In this document: one piece after another, positions 19,672 to 27,754 of the stretch | Layout of the letters: every line of letters begins with the position of its first letter | Numbering within the stretch: the first letter of the stretch is position 1 | DNA from: Gammaproteobacteria bacterium | GTDB lineage: Bacteria; Pseudomonadota; Gammaproteobacteria; Pseudomonadales; Pseudomonadaceae | Direction of reading: 5' to 3' | Length of the DNA: 64,000 bases | NCBI GenBank assembly: GCA_903970465.1 | Contig: CAJCIO010000120.1 | Location: 1-64,000 of the forward strand | The notes under the pieces: generated by a model | Databases searched by the model: none | What the model was told of the DNA's origin: nothing | What the model saw: the letters and a program-made list of their open reading frames with translations, nothing else | Program-made: the position numbers and the translations under genes

Positions 19672-22212
19672 ATGACTTCTGAAACGCGCGTCAACTTGAC
19701 CAACTGCGATCGCGAGCCGATCCAGATTCCGGGCAGCATACAGTTACACGGATGCCTGCTCGCTTGCGACGCTTCGGCGAGTATCATCCTGCGCCATTCG
19801 GCCAATGCACCTGAAATGCTTGGCCTGCCCAGTGACTTGAATGGGTTGCGCCTGGATAAGGTGTTCGGCGTCGAGGTCGCCCATACCCTGCGTAATTCGC
19901 TGGCACGGACCAAGGAAGCGTCCCGGCCAGCCTTGACGTTCGCGGTCACGCTGGCGTCGGGGCAGGCGTTCGACGTCGCCGCCCATGTCTTCAAAGGCAC
20001 CGTCGTCATCGAATTCGAGCCGTGCAGCGCCAGCGTTGCCGAGCCGATCGAACTCGCCCGTACCGTCATCGCGCAGGTCCGCGAGATCGACCGTACCGAC
20101 CAATTGTTCCGCGATACGGCGCGGTTTGCCCGAGCCATGCTCGGCTATGACCGAGTGATGATCTACCAGCTCGGTCCGGACGGCGCCGGCAAGGTGACTG
20201 CCGAGTCGAAACGCGCTGATCTCGAAAGCTTTTTCGGGCAGTATTTCCCGGGCTCCGATATCCCCCAGCAGGCGCGTGCGCTGTATCTGCGCAACCCCAT
20301 TCGGGTCATCTCGGACATCTCGCTTGGCGCCACCCCCATCGTGCCGGTGCTGGATTCGTCGGGCGAACCGCTGGACCTGTCCTACTCGCACCTGCGTAGC
20401 GTTTCGCCCGTGCACTGCGAGTACCTGTCCAATATGGGTGTGGGTGCTTCGATGTCGATCTCGATCATCGTCAACGGCGCGCTTTGGGGGCTGATCGCCT
20501 GCCATCACTACTCGCCACGCGTGTTGACCATGGGCCAGAGAGTCGCGGCGGAGATGTTCGGTGAGTTTGTCTCGCTGCACATCGAAACCTTGCGCGTCAG
20601 GCAAGCATTGGAGTCTGCCGCCCGCGCTCGGCAGGTGCTCGAGGCTTTGCTGCACGACGCCAGCCGCGCCGCGGATATCGAAGAGTTCTTGCGTTCGCGG
20701 ATGTCCGACTTCAAAGCGCTGATCCCTTGCGATGGCATCGGCATGTCGCTGGATGGCCGCTGGTCCGCAGAACAATTGACGCCGCCCAAGGGGGCTATCC
20801 CGGACTTGCTGCGCTTTGCCGAGAGCGTCGCAGAGGGCCGGACCTGGGCGTCCAATCGCCTGTCGATGGTCCATGTACAGGCTCGCGACTACGCCGTCGA
20901 CGTCTCGGGGATGCTGGTCATTCCGATGTCGCAGCATCCCAGGGACTACTTACTGCTGTTTCGCAAGGAAGTGATCGAGACCCTCGACTGGGCGGGTGAT
21001 CCGAACAAGACCTACGAAAGCGGCCCCCTCGGTGAGCGTTTGACCCCGCGCAAGAGCTTTGCGATCTGGAAGGAGACGGTGCATCAGCAGTCGGTGCCCT
21101 GGACCGAGCAGGACCGCCAGTTCGGCGAAGCCATCCGCGCGGCGATCGTCGAAGTGGCGCTGCACAACAGCGAGCTGCTGGCCAGCGAACGGGCGAAGGC
21201 GGACGTGCGCCAGCGCATGCTCAACGAGGAGCTCAACCACCGGGTCAAGAATATTCTTGCGCTCATCGGCGCGCTGGTGGCTCATCCCACCGCCGAAGGC
21301 CAGACGCTCAACGGCTACGTGGCCACCTTGAAGGGACGCATCCAAGCGCTGTCGCTGGCCCACGATCAGGTCGTGCGGGGCGATGGCGGGCTCGCGACAC
21401 TGCTGGACGCCGAGCTGCTGCCTTACCGCACCCCCTCCGGCAGCATAGACCTGAGCGGCCCCAACGTGGTGCTCGATGCCCGTGCCTATTCGGTCATGGC
21501 ATTGGTGCTGCACGAATTGGCGACCAACGCGGCTAAATACGGCGCGTTGTCTCAAGCCGGTGGCAAGCTCTCGATCCACTGGACGATCAACGCAGGCGGC
21601 GCCTGTGACATCGCGTGGTGCGAGAGCGACGGCCCGACGGTTCGCCCACCCAGCCGAAGCGGCTTCGGCTCGGTGCTGATCGATCGCAGCATCCCGTTCG
21701 ATCTGGGCGGGACCAGCACGGTGGAATACCTGCCAGAGGGCATGCAGGGCTTCTTCAGGATTCCCGCCAGGCACCTGACGGTGGCTGAGCCGCTGGAGGT
21801 CGTGAGCACGGCCGTTGAGGTCGCGCCACCGGGCGAGGACTTTAGGGATCTGGCCGATGCCTGCGTGCTGATCCTCGAGGACCAGTTGGTCATCGCGGTC
21901 GGGCTCGAACAGATGCTGGCCGGCGCGGGCATCGGCGATGTGCTCACCACCAGTTCTGAGGCCGAGACGACCAAGGTGCTCGCCGTCCGCAGGCCCGATG
22001 TTGCAGTGCTGGACGTCAATCTGGGTACTGGGACGTCGATCGCCGTGGCCGAAGAACTGGTGCGGCGCAATATCCCGTTCATGTTCGCCACCGGTTACGG
22101 CGACAGCATCAGCATCCCCAGCCATCTCAAGCATGCCCCGGTCGTGCGCAAACCCTATGACGCCGCTTCGATCCTCTCGCACCTGCAGCAGTTGATCCGT
22201 CCTGTGCCCTGA
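19672..22212 (+). CDS. bphP: Bacteriophytochrome: PAS-GAF-PHY, HWE histidine kinase and receiver
   Basis: An 846-residue red/far-red photoreceptor hybrid kinase. Cys12 sits at the position that binds biliverdin in bacteriophytochromes. The PAS start reads IPGSIQLHG, where family members usually have QPHG. The GAF domain shows FPGSDIPQQAR and SPVHCEYLSNMGV, and the PHY domain the PRKSFAIW tongue. The kinase is HWE type (EELNHRVKNILAL with the phospho-His, then IAWCESDGP with W-x-E). The C-terminal receiver has VAVLDVNLG and VVRKPYD. No heme oxygenase gene for chromophore synthesis lies nearby. The receiver probably relays light signals to a partner not in the window. Confidence 0.93.
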   Translation: MTSETRVNLTNCDREPIQIPGSIQLHGCLLACDASASIILRHSANAPEMLGLPSDLNGLRLDKVFGVEVAHTLRNSLARTKEASRPALTFAVTLASGQAFDVAAHVFKGTVVIEFEPCSASVAEPIELARTVIAQVREIDRTDQLFRDTARFARAMLGYDRVMIYQLGPDGAGKVTAESKRADLESFFGQYFPGSDIPQQARALYLRNPIRVISDISLGATPIVPVLDSSGEPLDLSYSHLRSVSPVHCEYLSNMGVGASMSISIIVNGALWGLIACHHYSPRVLTMGQRVAAEMFGEFVSLHIETLRVRQALESAARARQVLEALLHDASRAADIEEFLRSRMSDFKALIPCDGIGMSLDGRWSAEQLTPPKGAIPDLLRFAESVAEGRTWASNRLSMVHVQARDYAVDVSGMLVIPMSQHPRDYLLLFRKEVIETLDWAGDPNKTYESGPLGERLTPRKSFAIWKETVHQQSVPWTEQDRQFGEAIRAAIVEVALHNSELLASERAKADVRQRMLNEELNHRVKNILALIGALVAHPTAEGQTLNGYVATLKGRIQALSLAHDQVVRGDGGLATLLDAELLPYRTPSGSIDLSGPNVVLDARAYSVMALVLHELATNAAKYGALSQAGGKLSIHWTINAGGACDIAWCESDGPTVRPPSRSGFGSVLIDRSIPFDLGGTSTVEYLPEGMQGFFRIPARHLTVAEPLEVVSTAVEVAPPGEDFRDLADACVLILEDQLVIAVGLEQMLAGAGIGDVLTTSSEAETTKVLAVRRPDVAVLDVNLGTGTSIAVAEELVRRNIPFMFATGYGDSISIPSHLKHAPVVRKPYDAASILSHLQQLIRPVP

Positions 22213-22223
22213 TTTTTCAGGGC
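22206..22223. terminator. Bidirectional hairpin between converging bphP and diguanylate cyclase genes
   Basis: GCCCTGA-tttt-TCAGGGC, a perfect 7-bp stem that includes the bphP stop codon and lies four bases from the stop of the leftward gene. A short stem-loop between convergent genes fits a shared terminator, although no long T-run follows. Confidence 0.45.
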
Positions 22224-22226
22224 GGA

Positions 22227-23846
22227 TCAGCCCCGGTTGCGCGGCCGCACGAACACTTCCAGCGCGCTGTTGCCTATCGCCGAATGCCAGCGGTTTCGTC
22301 CGCTGTTCTTCGCCAGGTACATGAACGCATCGGCGGCCTTGATAAGGCCGCCCGCCGTCACATCATCGGAGGTCGGCAAACAGGTGCCGATGCCGGCACT
22401 GACCGTGACGAAGCCGAGCGGGTGGTCGCCATGCTGGATGTTCAATTGACGGATCGCGCCGAGGAGTTCTTCGGCCAGCAGGTTGGCGCCCTCGCTGCTG
22501 GTATTGGGCAGCAGCACGCAGAATTCTTCGCCGCCGTAGCGGACCGCCAGGTCGGCGGGCCTCTTGAGCGTTTGCCGAATCGCGACGGCGATGCTGCGCA
22601 AGCAGTCGTCGCCTGCCGCATGGCCATACGCGTCGTTGAACCGCTTGAAGTAATCGACGTCGAGCATGATCAGCGCAAGGGCCGCGCCTTCGCGTCGGGC
22701 GCGACAGATTTCCTGGCTCAAGACCATGTCCAGTTTGCGCCGATTGCCCAACCCGGTGAGGCTGTCCGTCAGCGCCATTTCCTGCATCGCCAAGTGGGCG
22801 CGGCGCAGATCGTCTTCCGCGCTGATGCGCTTGCGCAGCTGCTTGATCAGAACCAGCCCAAAGCCCAGCAGCCCGGCGATCAGCACCAGAGAATACATGC
22901 TGGTCTTGAACATATCCTGACGCCATGGCCCGATGATCGAGTCGCGTGACAGGCCCGCTTCGGCCACCAGCGGATAGCTGGTCAGCGCTCTGTAGCTGTA
23001 CAGGCGCTCGGTGCCATCGATAATGGCCTTGGCTTCCACCGTCCCGGTGTCGGAGGTCGGCAGGTAGCGCTTGAAGACGTCGCCCTCGGCCAGGCTTTTC
23101 TCGGTGACCCCGCTGACGAACGGGCGCCTGACCAATATTCGGCCGTTGCGCAAGGCGAGCACCAGTGTGCCCTTGTCATCGATCTTCAGGTCGCCGTAGT
23201 AATCAACGAAATAGCTGACCTTGATGGTGCCGAGCAATACCCCCGCAAACGACCCGTCGGGATTGTTCAGGCGCCGCGAGACAGGAATGACCAACTCGCC
23301 CGTGGCCCGGCTGGTGATCACCTCGCCGATGCGTACGCGCCGATCGCTGTGAGTACGGTGATAGATGAAATAGTCTCGGTCGGCGTTGTTCACCCCAGGA
23401 GGGGTGGCCGATTTATCGGTCACTATCCATTGTCCAGCGGAGCCGTAGACGAACAGGCCATTGAGCTGCGGCATGATCCTGGCTTGCTGAACCAGCAACC
23501 CGTGGATACGCATGACATCCAGATGCTCCAGCCCGTCGCCTTCGAGACGCTCACCCAGCGCATCGGTGATTGCATCGACCTGGCGAATGGCGTCTTCGGC
23601 GTGCTGCGCCGTGGCACGTGCCAGGTTGTTCACCGAATCGTTGGCCGAGGCGAATGCCTGTTGATAGTCCCGCCAGGCGCGCCATCCTTCAATGCCGACG
23701 AACATGCAAATGACCAGCGCGATGAACCATACGGTCGGCCGAATAATCGCCGTGGTGCTGCCCGGTGGCGCGTTGGCGTCCTGTAGATTTTGGGACAGGG
23801 CCTGGAAGGGCTCTTGGGGGAGCTCGGTGGGGGTGCGTCCTGGCAT
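22227..23846 (-). CDS. Diguanylate cyclase with periplasmic CACHE-type sensor
   Basis: About 539 residues. A transmembrane helix (VWFIALVICMFVGI) precedes a large periplasmic double-CACHE-like sensor; a second helix (SLVLIAGLLGFGLVLI) leads to a GGDEF domain. The active site is intact (GGEEF at about residues 438-442) and the inhibitory I-site RPAD lies exactly five residues before it, so the enzyme should make c-di-GMP and be product-inhibited. The ATG at 23846 is chosen because GAGGAG precedes it; the longer TTG frame would start before that site. It converges on bphP. Confidence 0.92.
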   Translation of the reverse strand: MPGRTPTELPQEPFQALSQNLQDANAPPGSTTAIIRPTVWFIALVICMFVGIEGWRAWRDYQQAFASANDSVNNLARATAQHAEDAIRQVDAITDALGERLEGDGLEHLDVMRIHGLLVQQARIMPQLNGLFVYGSAGQWIVTDKSATPPGVNNADRDYFIYHRTHSDRRVRIGEVITSRATGELVIPVSRRLNNPDGSFAGVLLGTIKVSYFVDYYGDLKIDDKGTLVLALRNGRILVRRPFVSGVTEKSLAEGDVFKRYLPTSDTGTVEAKAIIDGTERLYSYRALTSYPLVAEAGLSRDSIIGPWRQDMFKTSMYSLVLIAGLLGFGLVLIKQLRKRISAEDDLRRAHLAMQEMALTDSLTGLGNRRKLDMVLSQEICRARREGAALALIMLDVDYFKRFNDAYGHAAGDDCLRSIAVAIRQTLKRPADLAVRYGGEEFCVLLPNTSSEGANLLAEELLGAIRQLNIQHGDHPLGFVTVSAGIGTCLPTSDDVTAGGLIKAADAFMYLAKNSGRNRWHSAIGNSALEVFVRPRNRG

Positions 23847-23924
23847 GCAAATTCTCCTCGGCAACCAATTGCTGCCATAACACTTGAGAGTCTAATGCGG
23901 CACCATCGTTGCAGCCAAGTAGTT

Positions 23925-23958
23925 GCGAGGCTGCATTGCCCAGCCTCGCACTGGGCAA
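23925..23958 (-). promoter_or_regulatory. Two overlapping, mutually exclusive hairpins upstream of diguanylate cyclase
   Basis: Read leftward, TTGCCCAG-N7-CTGGGCAA (23958-23936) overlaps GCGAGGCTG-N7-CAGCCTCGC (23949-23925). Both stems are perfect (8 and 9 bp) and cannot form together. They lie about 80-110 bases before the diguanylate cyclase start and downstream of the leftward PAP2 gene, so they may be a switch in the leader or an end-of-transcript structure for PAP2. Confidence 0.4.
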
Positions 23959-24121
23959 CACTGAACGACAACAAAGCGCGGACCATCGAGGCTGGTGATC
24001 CGAAAATGGTGAGTGAGGACAGCAGAATTGCGTCTGGCTGGGCGCAATCACCGAGGGCTTGCGGTTGATCAGGCCGTTACTGATGACAGCCGATCGCCCT
24101 TGCCATAGCTGTCAGCGCTGC

Positions 24122-24715
24122 TCACTTGCGTTGCCTGCCAAGAGGTCTGCTGAACAGGGCTCGATGCGTCTGTTCAAGTCTGTCGATCAAGAGTGCGCCC
24201 AGATTCCTCCAGGCCAGGGCTGCGACCAAAGCCCAGGTGCTGGCGATGGCGACCAACAGCGCGCCGATGATATCGAACGGAAAGTGCACCCCCAGATACA
24301 CGCGCGACCAGCCGACTGCGGCCCCCAGCACCACGACCAATGCGCCCAGGTGGCGCAGGGCGCTGAAGTACAGCGCCAGGCCGAAGGCGAAGAAGATCGT
24401 CGCATGGTCACTGGGGAACGAGGTCTCGGCCTTGTGGGACAGCCAGCTGTGGCCCAGCGGGATCATGAACGGGCGCGGATGCATGAAAAACAACCCGATG
24501 AGCAGATTGCCCAGCAGGGCCAGGGGTACACACAACAACGCGGTCAGGGCCGCTGCGCGCGCCGTGCGGCCGCCCCGAAACCACAGCGCGACCAGTAACA
24601 GCGGCAACAGGACGATTGACTGTTGCGCCAGCACCCTGGCCAACCACAAGACCGCCAACGTGGGGTGATCCCCGGCATTGATCATTAAATACAGTGAGCG
24701 ATTGATAGCTTCCAT
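24122..24715 (-). CDS. PAP2 family phosphatase, undecaprenyl-diphosphatase (BcrC) type
   Basis: A 197-residue membrane protein with five or so hydrophobic segments. The PAP2 signature is split as usual: KAETSFPSDHAT and SRVYLGVHFPFD, giving the catalytic histidines and arginine. In BcrC-type enzymes this removes a phosphate from undecaprenyl diphosphate, recycling the cell-wall lipid carrier on the outer face of the inner membrane. It lies upstream of the diguanylate cyclase on the same strand but 275 bases away. Confidence 0.9.
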   Translation of the reverse strand: MEAINRSLYLMINAGDHPTLAVLWLARVLAQQSIVLLPLLLVALWFRGGRTARAAALTALLCVPLALLGNLLIGLFFMHPRPFMIPLGHSWLSHKAETSFPSDHATIFFAFGLALYFSALRHLGALVVVLGAAVGWSRVYLGVHFPFDIIGALLVAIASTWALVAALAWRNLGALLIDRLEQTHRALFSRPLGRQRK

Positions 24716-24958
24716 CTTGTCCCCGATGACTACGACGCTGGCCCTCTCGAATGGGGCCGTGTGGCAAGTGTGCTGGGGACAAAGTCAAAACTTGGTCAAA
24801 GCGAGGCGTGCAGGGCGCGGATATTCAGTCGCGGACGATGAAGCTTTATTTACATCGGCTGGCGTCTGGTTCCCGCAGCGTCAGGTGCAGCTCAGCGAAG
24901 CAGGGCGTGGCAAATTGCCCCCGATATTGCATTGGCGTGTTGTATATCGTCTGCAGGC
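24716..24958. other. Intergenic region upstream of molybdenum hydroxylase operon
   Basis: Part of a 372-base interval between the leftward PAP2 gene and the rightward 2Fe-2S gene. No coding potential was recognised. It should hold the PAP2 promoter and possibly the start of a short rightward RNA that would end at the hairpin at 24993-25018; the latter is speculative. Confidence 0.35.
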
Positions 24959-24980
24959 GTTACACTATTCCTCGTGTAAC
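24959..24980. promoter_or_regulatory. Dyad GTTACAC-N8-GTGTAAC, probable operator
   Basis: A perfect 7-bp inverted repeat with an 8-base spacer (22 bases overall), in AT-rich DNA about 107 bases before the first gene of the molybdenum hydroxylase operon. Its size fits a dimeric repressor or activator such as TetR or AraC type. No regulator gene is adjacent, so the protein that binds it is unknown. Confidence 0.5.
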
Positions 24981-24992
24981 AAAATATTCCAA

Positions 24993-25018
24993 GGCCAGCC
25001 CGCACGTACGGGCTGGCC
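24993..25018 (+). terminator. Strong hairpin upstream of the molybdenum hydroxylase operon
   Basis: GGCCAGCCCG-cacgta-CGGGCTGGCC is a perfect 10-bp GC-rich stem with a 6-base loop, followed by ATTGTT. It lies 69 bases before the ATG of the 2Fe-2S subunit, inside or at the start of the leader. It could be a terminator of a short transcript, an attenuator of the operon, or an mRNA 5' stabiliser. It lacks a true T-run. Confidence 0.45.
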
Positions 25019-25087
25019 ATTGTTCGTGCCCATGGCGCTGTCCCGAGGCCCCGCACGAACCTCCCGTGATTCACGCTTGAGGCTGAC

Positions 25088-25540
25088 ATGCAGACACTAT
25101 CGATCAACGGCCAGGACCAGGTCGTGGATGTCCCCGAGGACATGCCGCTGCTCTGGGTTTTGCGCGACGTGCTGGGTTTGACCGGCACCAAATATGGCTG
25201 CGGTATCGCCCAGTGCGGTGTCTGCACCGTGCACCTGGATGGCAAGGCGGTGCGCTCGTGCGTGCTGCCGGTCAGCAATGCGGTCGGGCACCAGATCACC
25301 ACCATCGAGGCCATCGGCCAGACACCCGTTGGCCAGGCCGTGCAGAGCGCCTGGCTGGCTCACGAAGTGGTGCAATGCGGTTATTGCCAATCCGGTCAGA
25401 TCATGGCCGCAGTGGCATTGCTGCAAACCCATCCCGAGGCGGACGATCAGCAGATCGTCAACGGCATGTCCGGCAACATGTGCCGATGCGCCACCTACAC
25501 GCGCATCCGCGCGGCGATCAAAAGCGTCAGCAAAGCCTGA
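25088..25540 (+). CDS. Molybdenum hydroxylase, [2Fe-2S] small subunit
   Basis: A 150-residue protein of the IorA/CoxS family. The N-terminal plant-type ferredoxin domain has the cluster pattern CGIAQCGVCTV with a further Cys in RSCVLP. The C-terminal helical domain has CGYCQSGQ and NMCRC for the second cluster. It passes electrons from the molybdenum cofactor subunit encoded next. The order small subunit, molybdopterin subunit, cytochrome c matches isoquinoline-1-oxidoreductase or aldehyde dehydrogenase complexes on the periplasmic side. Confidence 0.94.
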   Translation: MQTLSINGQDQVVDVPEDMPLLWVLRDVLGLTGTKYGCGIAQCGVCTVHLDGKAVRSCVLPVSNAVGHQITTIEAIGQTPVGQAVQSAWLAHEVVQCGYCQSGQIMAAVALLQTHPEADDQQIVNGMSGNMCRCATYTRIRAAIKSVSKA

Positions 25541-25549
25541 GGATTATTC

Positions 25550-27754
25550 ATGTCGACAGTCAACAAGACGCCTGACGGTGTGTCCCGTCGTGGTGTGCTC
25601 AAAGGCGGCACGACCGCCTTCGCCGGCCTGCTGATTTCTGCCTGGTTACCGCCGCTGGTGCCCCGCAGCGCGGCCGCCGATGCGGTTGCCGTCGGGCGCG
25701 GTGCAGCGGCTGCCGGGGGTGGCTTCGGCGCCTTTGTACGGGTCGGTCACGACGGTCACGTCACGGTGATCTCACCCAAGATCGAGATGGGTCAGGGTGT
25801 GCAGACGGGCATCGCGATGATGGTCGCCGAAGAGCTGGAAGTCGGTATGGATCAAGTCAGCATCGAGGAGGCACCGCCCAGCGCGCTGTATATCGATTCG
25901 CTGCTGCAATTCCAGGCCACCGGTGGTTCGTCTTCGACCCGCTTTACCTGGGAGCCGCTGCGCAAGGCGGGTGCCAGCGCGCGGACAGTGCTGATTCAGG
26001 CCGCAGCGATTCGCTGGAACGTGGCCCCCAGTCAATGCCATGCCGAGCGCGGCATGGTCTTGGGTCCAGCTGGGCAGAAAGCCGATTATGGTTCGCTGGT
26101 CGACGCGGCCGCCGCGCTGCCGCTGCCGACCGAGGTGCCGCTCAAGCGTATCGAAGACTTCAAACTGCTCGGCAAGCCGACGCCGCGCCTCGATACACCG
26201 GACAAAGTCAACGGCAAGGCGCGCTTCACCATCGATTTGCAGGTCCCCGGCATGCTGATTGCCTCGTCGCTGACCTGCCCGGTCTATGGCGGCACCTTGC
26301 GCAGCGTCGACGAAGGCGCGGCGCGGCAGGTGCCGGGTGTGCGCGACGTGATCAAGCTGGCCAATGCGGTGGCAGTCACTGCCAGCAATTTCTGGGCCTG
26401 CCAGCAGGGCCTCAAGGCGCTGCGCATCGAGTGGGACCTGGGTGAACACGCCATGGGCGACTCGCTGCAATTGGACAAAGCGCTGCTGGCGGCCAGTTCC
26501 GGCGACGGCGTGGTGGCCAAGCACGAAGGCGACATCGTTGCGGCGCTGGGCAACGCCAAGAGTCAGTTCGAAGCGGTCTACGAGCAGCCGTTCCTGTCCC
26601 ATTCGCCGCTGGAGCCGATGACCTGCGTCGCCCATGTGCGCAGCGATGCCTGCGAACTGTGGGTCGGCACCCAGGCGCCGATGTTCGCCCAGGCGGGGGC
26701 CGCCAAGATCAGCGGCCTCAAGGCCGAACAGGTGATCATTCACAACCAGCTCATCGGTGGCGCCTTCGGACGACGCCTGGAGTCGGACTTCATCTTCCAG
26801 GCGGTCGACATCGCCCGGCAGGTGGACTACCCGATCAAGCTGATCTGGAGCCGTGAAGAGGACATGACCCACGACCGCTACCGGCCGCACTACGTCGACC
26901 GCCTCAACGCCGCGCTCGATGACAATCTGCGACCGGTCGGCTGGGATCATCGGATCGCCGGCGCCTCGGTGATCGCGCAATTCATCGGCAAGCTGCCGGA
27001 CAACGGCATCGATGCCGATGCGGTCGAAACCTCCATCGAGCCGATCTACGCCCTCAAGCACTTGCAGGTGCGTTACGTGCGTGAAGAGCCCAAGGTCATC
27101 CCGGTCTCCTGGTGGCGCGGGGTAGGTCCGCTGCGCGCGACCTATGCGCTGGAAAGTTTTATCGACGAGCTGGCGCACAACGCCAATGTCGATCCCGTCG
27201 CTTACCGTATGGATTTGCTGCAGGCCCAGCCGCGCGCCCAGGCGGTGCTCAAACTGGCGGCCGAGAAAGCGGGCTGGGATCAACCGCTGCCTGCCGGTAC
27301 CGGCCGTGGCGTCTCGGTGGCCAACGTGTTCGGCAGCTACATCGCTACCGTGGTTGAACTGCAAATGCACGGCGAGCGTGGCTTGCGCATCAATCGGCTG
27401 GTGTCGGTGATCGACTGCGGTTTCGTCACCAACCCGACCTCGGTGCACTCGCAAATCGAGGGCGGCACCTTGTTCGGCCTGTCGGCGGCGCTGTTCAACG
27501 AGGTGCTCATCGAAAAAGGCCAGGTCATGCAAAACAACTTCCACCACTACCGGCAGATCCGCATGAGTGATGCGCCGCCGGTGGAGGTGCACGTGATCAA
27601 TAGCCTCGAAAACCCGGGAGGAGTCGGTGAAACCGGCGCAGTGCCGATCGCGGCCGCGCTGGTCAACGCCTTGCACGCTGCCTCGCACGCGCGGGTGCGG
27701 CGCCTGCCATTGAGCCGTTCTGGCTACTTCACCGTACAAGGAGCGATGGCATGA
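25550..27754 (+). CDS. Molybdenum hydroxylase, molybdopterin-binding large subunit
   Basis: A 734-residue xanthine dehydrogenase-family subunit. The N-terminus has a twin-arginine motif (SRRGVLKGG) and a hydrophobic stretch, suggesting export of the folded, cofactor-loaded complex. Cofactor-binding family stretches include SPKIEMGQGVQTGIAMM, NQLIGGAFGRRLESDF and GGVGETGAVPIAAAL, the last near the catalytic Glu. Substrates are aldehydes or N-heterocycles; the exact one is unknown. It overlaps the cytochrome gene by ATGA. Confidence 0.93.
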   Translation: MSTVNKTPDGVSRRGVLKGGTTAFAGLLISAWLPPLVPRSAAADAVAVGRGAAAAGGGFGAFVRVGHDGHVTVISPKIEMGQGVQTGIAMMVAEELEVGMDQVSIEEAPPSALYIDSLLQFQATGGSSSTRFTWEPLRKAGASARTVLIQAAAIRWNVAPSQCHAERGMVLGPAGQKADYGSLVDAAAALPLPTEVPLKRIEDFKLLGKPTPRLDTPDKVNGKARFTIDLQVPGMLIASSLTCPVYGGTLRSVDEGAARQVPGVRDVIKLANAVAVTASNFWACQQGLKALRIEWDLGEHAMGDSLQLDKALLAASSGDGVVAKHEGDIVAALGNAKSQFEAVYEQPFLSHSPLEPMTCVAHVRSDACELWVGTQAPMFAQAGAAKISGLKAEQVIIHNQLIGGAFGRRLESDFIFQAVDIARQVDYPIKLIWSREEDMTHDRYRPHYVDRLNAALDDNLRPVGWDHRIAGASVIAQFIGKLPDNGIDADAVETSIEPIYALKHLQVRYVREEPKVIPVSWWRGVGPLRATYALESFIDELAHNANVDPVAYRMDLLQAQPRAQAVLKLAAEKAGWDQPLPAGTGRGVSVANVFGSYIATVVELQMHGERGLRINRLVSVIDCGFVTNPTSVHSQIEGGTLFGLSAALFNEVLIEKGQVMQNNFHHYRQIRMSDAPPVEVHVINSLENPGGVGETGAVPIAAALVNALHAASHARVRRLPLSRSGYFTVQGAMA

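Noticed and set aside
25772..27739. Long leftward open frame (about 655 codons) antisense to the molybdopterin subunit
   Set aside because: Same low-complexity His/Gln/Arg-rich composition and no start signal; the sense strand has clear cofactor-binding motifs.
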